Below, piece after piece: positions 43,037-43,096 of a stretch of 43,096 nt of DNA. Position 1 is the first letter of the stretch, and each line of letters begins with the position of its first letter. The stretch comes from an uncultured Alphaproteobacteria bacterium. GTDB lineage: Bacteria; Pseudomonadota; Alphaproteobacteria; RF32; CAG-239. Position numbers and translations under genes: made by a program. The notes beneath the pieces were generated by a model, which saw only the letters and a list, made by a program, of their open reading frames with translations, did no database searches and was not told the origin of the DNA. Location of the stretch: positions 1 through 43,096 of the forward strand of contig CALXTU010000007.1 in the NCBI GenBank assembly GCA_944391495.1, in the 5' to 3' direction.

Positions 43037-43096
43037 ATCTGGCAACGACTTACTCTCCCGAGCCTTAAGGCTAAGTACCATCAGCGCAAAAGGGTT
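43037..43096 (-). rRNA. rrf: 5S ribosomal RNA (3' part)
   Basis: The minus strand from the window edge reads the conserved 3' half of 5S rRNA: GATGGTACTTAGCCTTAAGG, then GGGAGAGTAAGTCGTTGCCAG. The gene runs off the window, and an rRNA operon is expected beyond it. An imperfect 10-bp hairpin lies about 15 bp downstream on that strand (43000-43023), without a T-run. Confidence 0.9.

Overview
This 43 kb window looks like a chromosomal segment of an uncultured, probably host-associated and fermentative alphaproteobacterium. The evidence is gene content and order: hslV-hslU, a CarD-family regulator, ApaG, a DUF2066 protein followed by a PerM-like permease, and the cluster MJ0042 zinc-ribbon protein / ftsE / ftsX / YdcF / PlsC / DUF2125-like. 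A pta-ackA operon points to acetate-producing energy metabolism. The lineage is inferred from content and order only, not from a phylogeny.

Layout. 1-114: tail of a repeat-rich protein. 179-2384 (-): pta-ackA. 2521-5074 (+): ndk, DUF2066, AI-2E/PerM permease. 5221-6301 (-): rpsF-rpsR-rplI with a recognisable promoter and leader. 6542-10360 (+): small secreted protein, yifB/comM, and a large lipoprotein with a degenerate trypsin-like domain. 10486-13413 (+): overlapping hslV-hslU-hemW behind a heat-shock-like promoter. 13410-18517: EamA permease, a 132-bp tandem-repeat block, methyltransferase, DUF378, recX, hslO, lipoprotein and apaG. 18731-24051: accessory region with cysteine-rich secreted proteins, dispersed palindromic repeats, carD and small hypotheticals. 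24125-28154: glmM, tRNA-Thr, a MerR regulator and aspS. 28314-32814: a hypothetical, rnd, an ArsR regulator, xseB-ispA and the zinc-ribbon protein. 32938-36990 (+): ftsE-ftsX-ydcF-plsC-DUF2125-like. 36980-40850: rsmD, rluB, tadA, gph and a gamma/betaproteobacterial-type cca. 40847-42904: EamA permease and a signal-peptide protein with a phage tail-collar-like tip. The window ends inside a 5S rRNA gene (minus strand).

Most genes are housekeeping and densely packed. Six convergent pairs end in the same 4-bp stop-codon overlap.

The most unusual signal is a pair of related intergenic modules at 19514-19703 and 41835-42073, next to two secreted proteins (18731-19486 and 42107-42904). These proteins share a cysteine-rich N-terminal module but carry unrelated adhesin-like C-terminal domains. 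Each module has a core of about 70 bp between inverted copies of an AAAACGTTCSTTT-type site, followed by a conserved flank of about 76 bp. Relative to that flank the core is inverted between the two loci. The flank carries a promoter-like sequence, and an intrinsic-terminator-like hairpin with a T-run exists in only one of the two arrangements. This is the expected footprint of an invertible (phase-variable) switch for surface proteins. No recombinase gene lies in the window, so the switching itself is inference. A second structured element is the 132-bp tandem repeat at 14367-14800, whose unit-to-unit differences preserve plus-strand RNA pairing.
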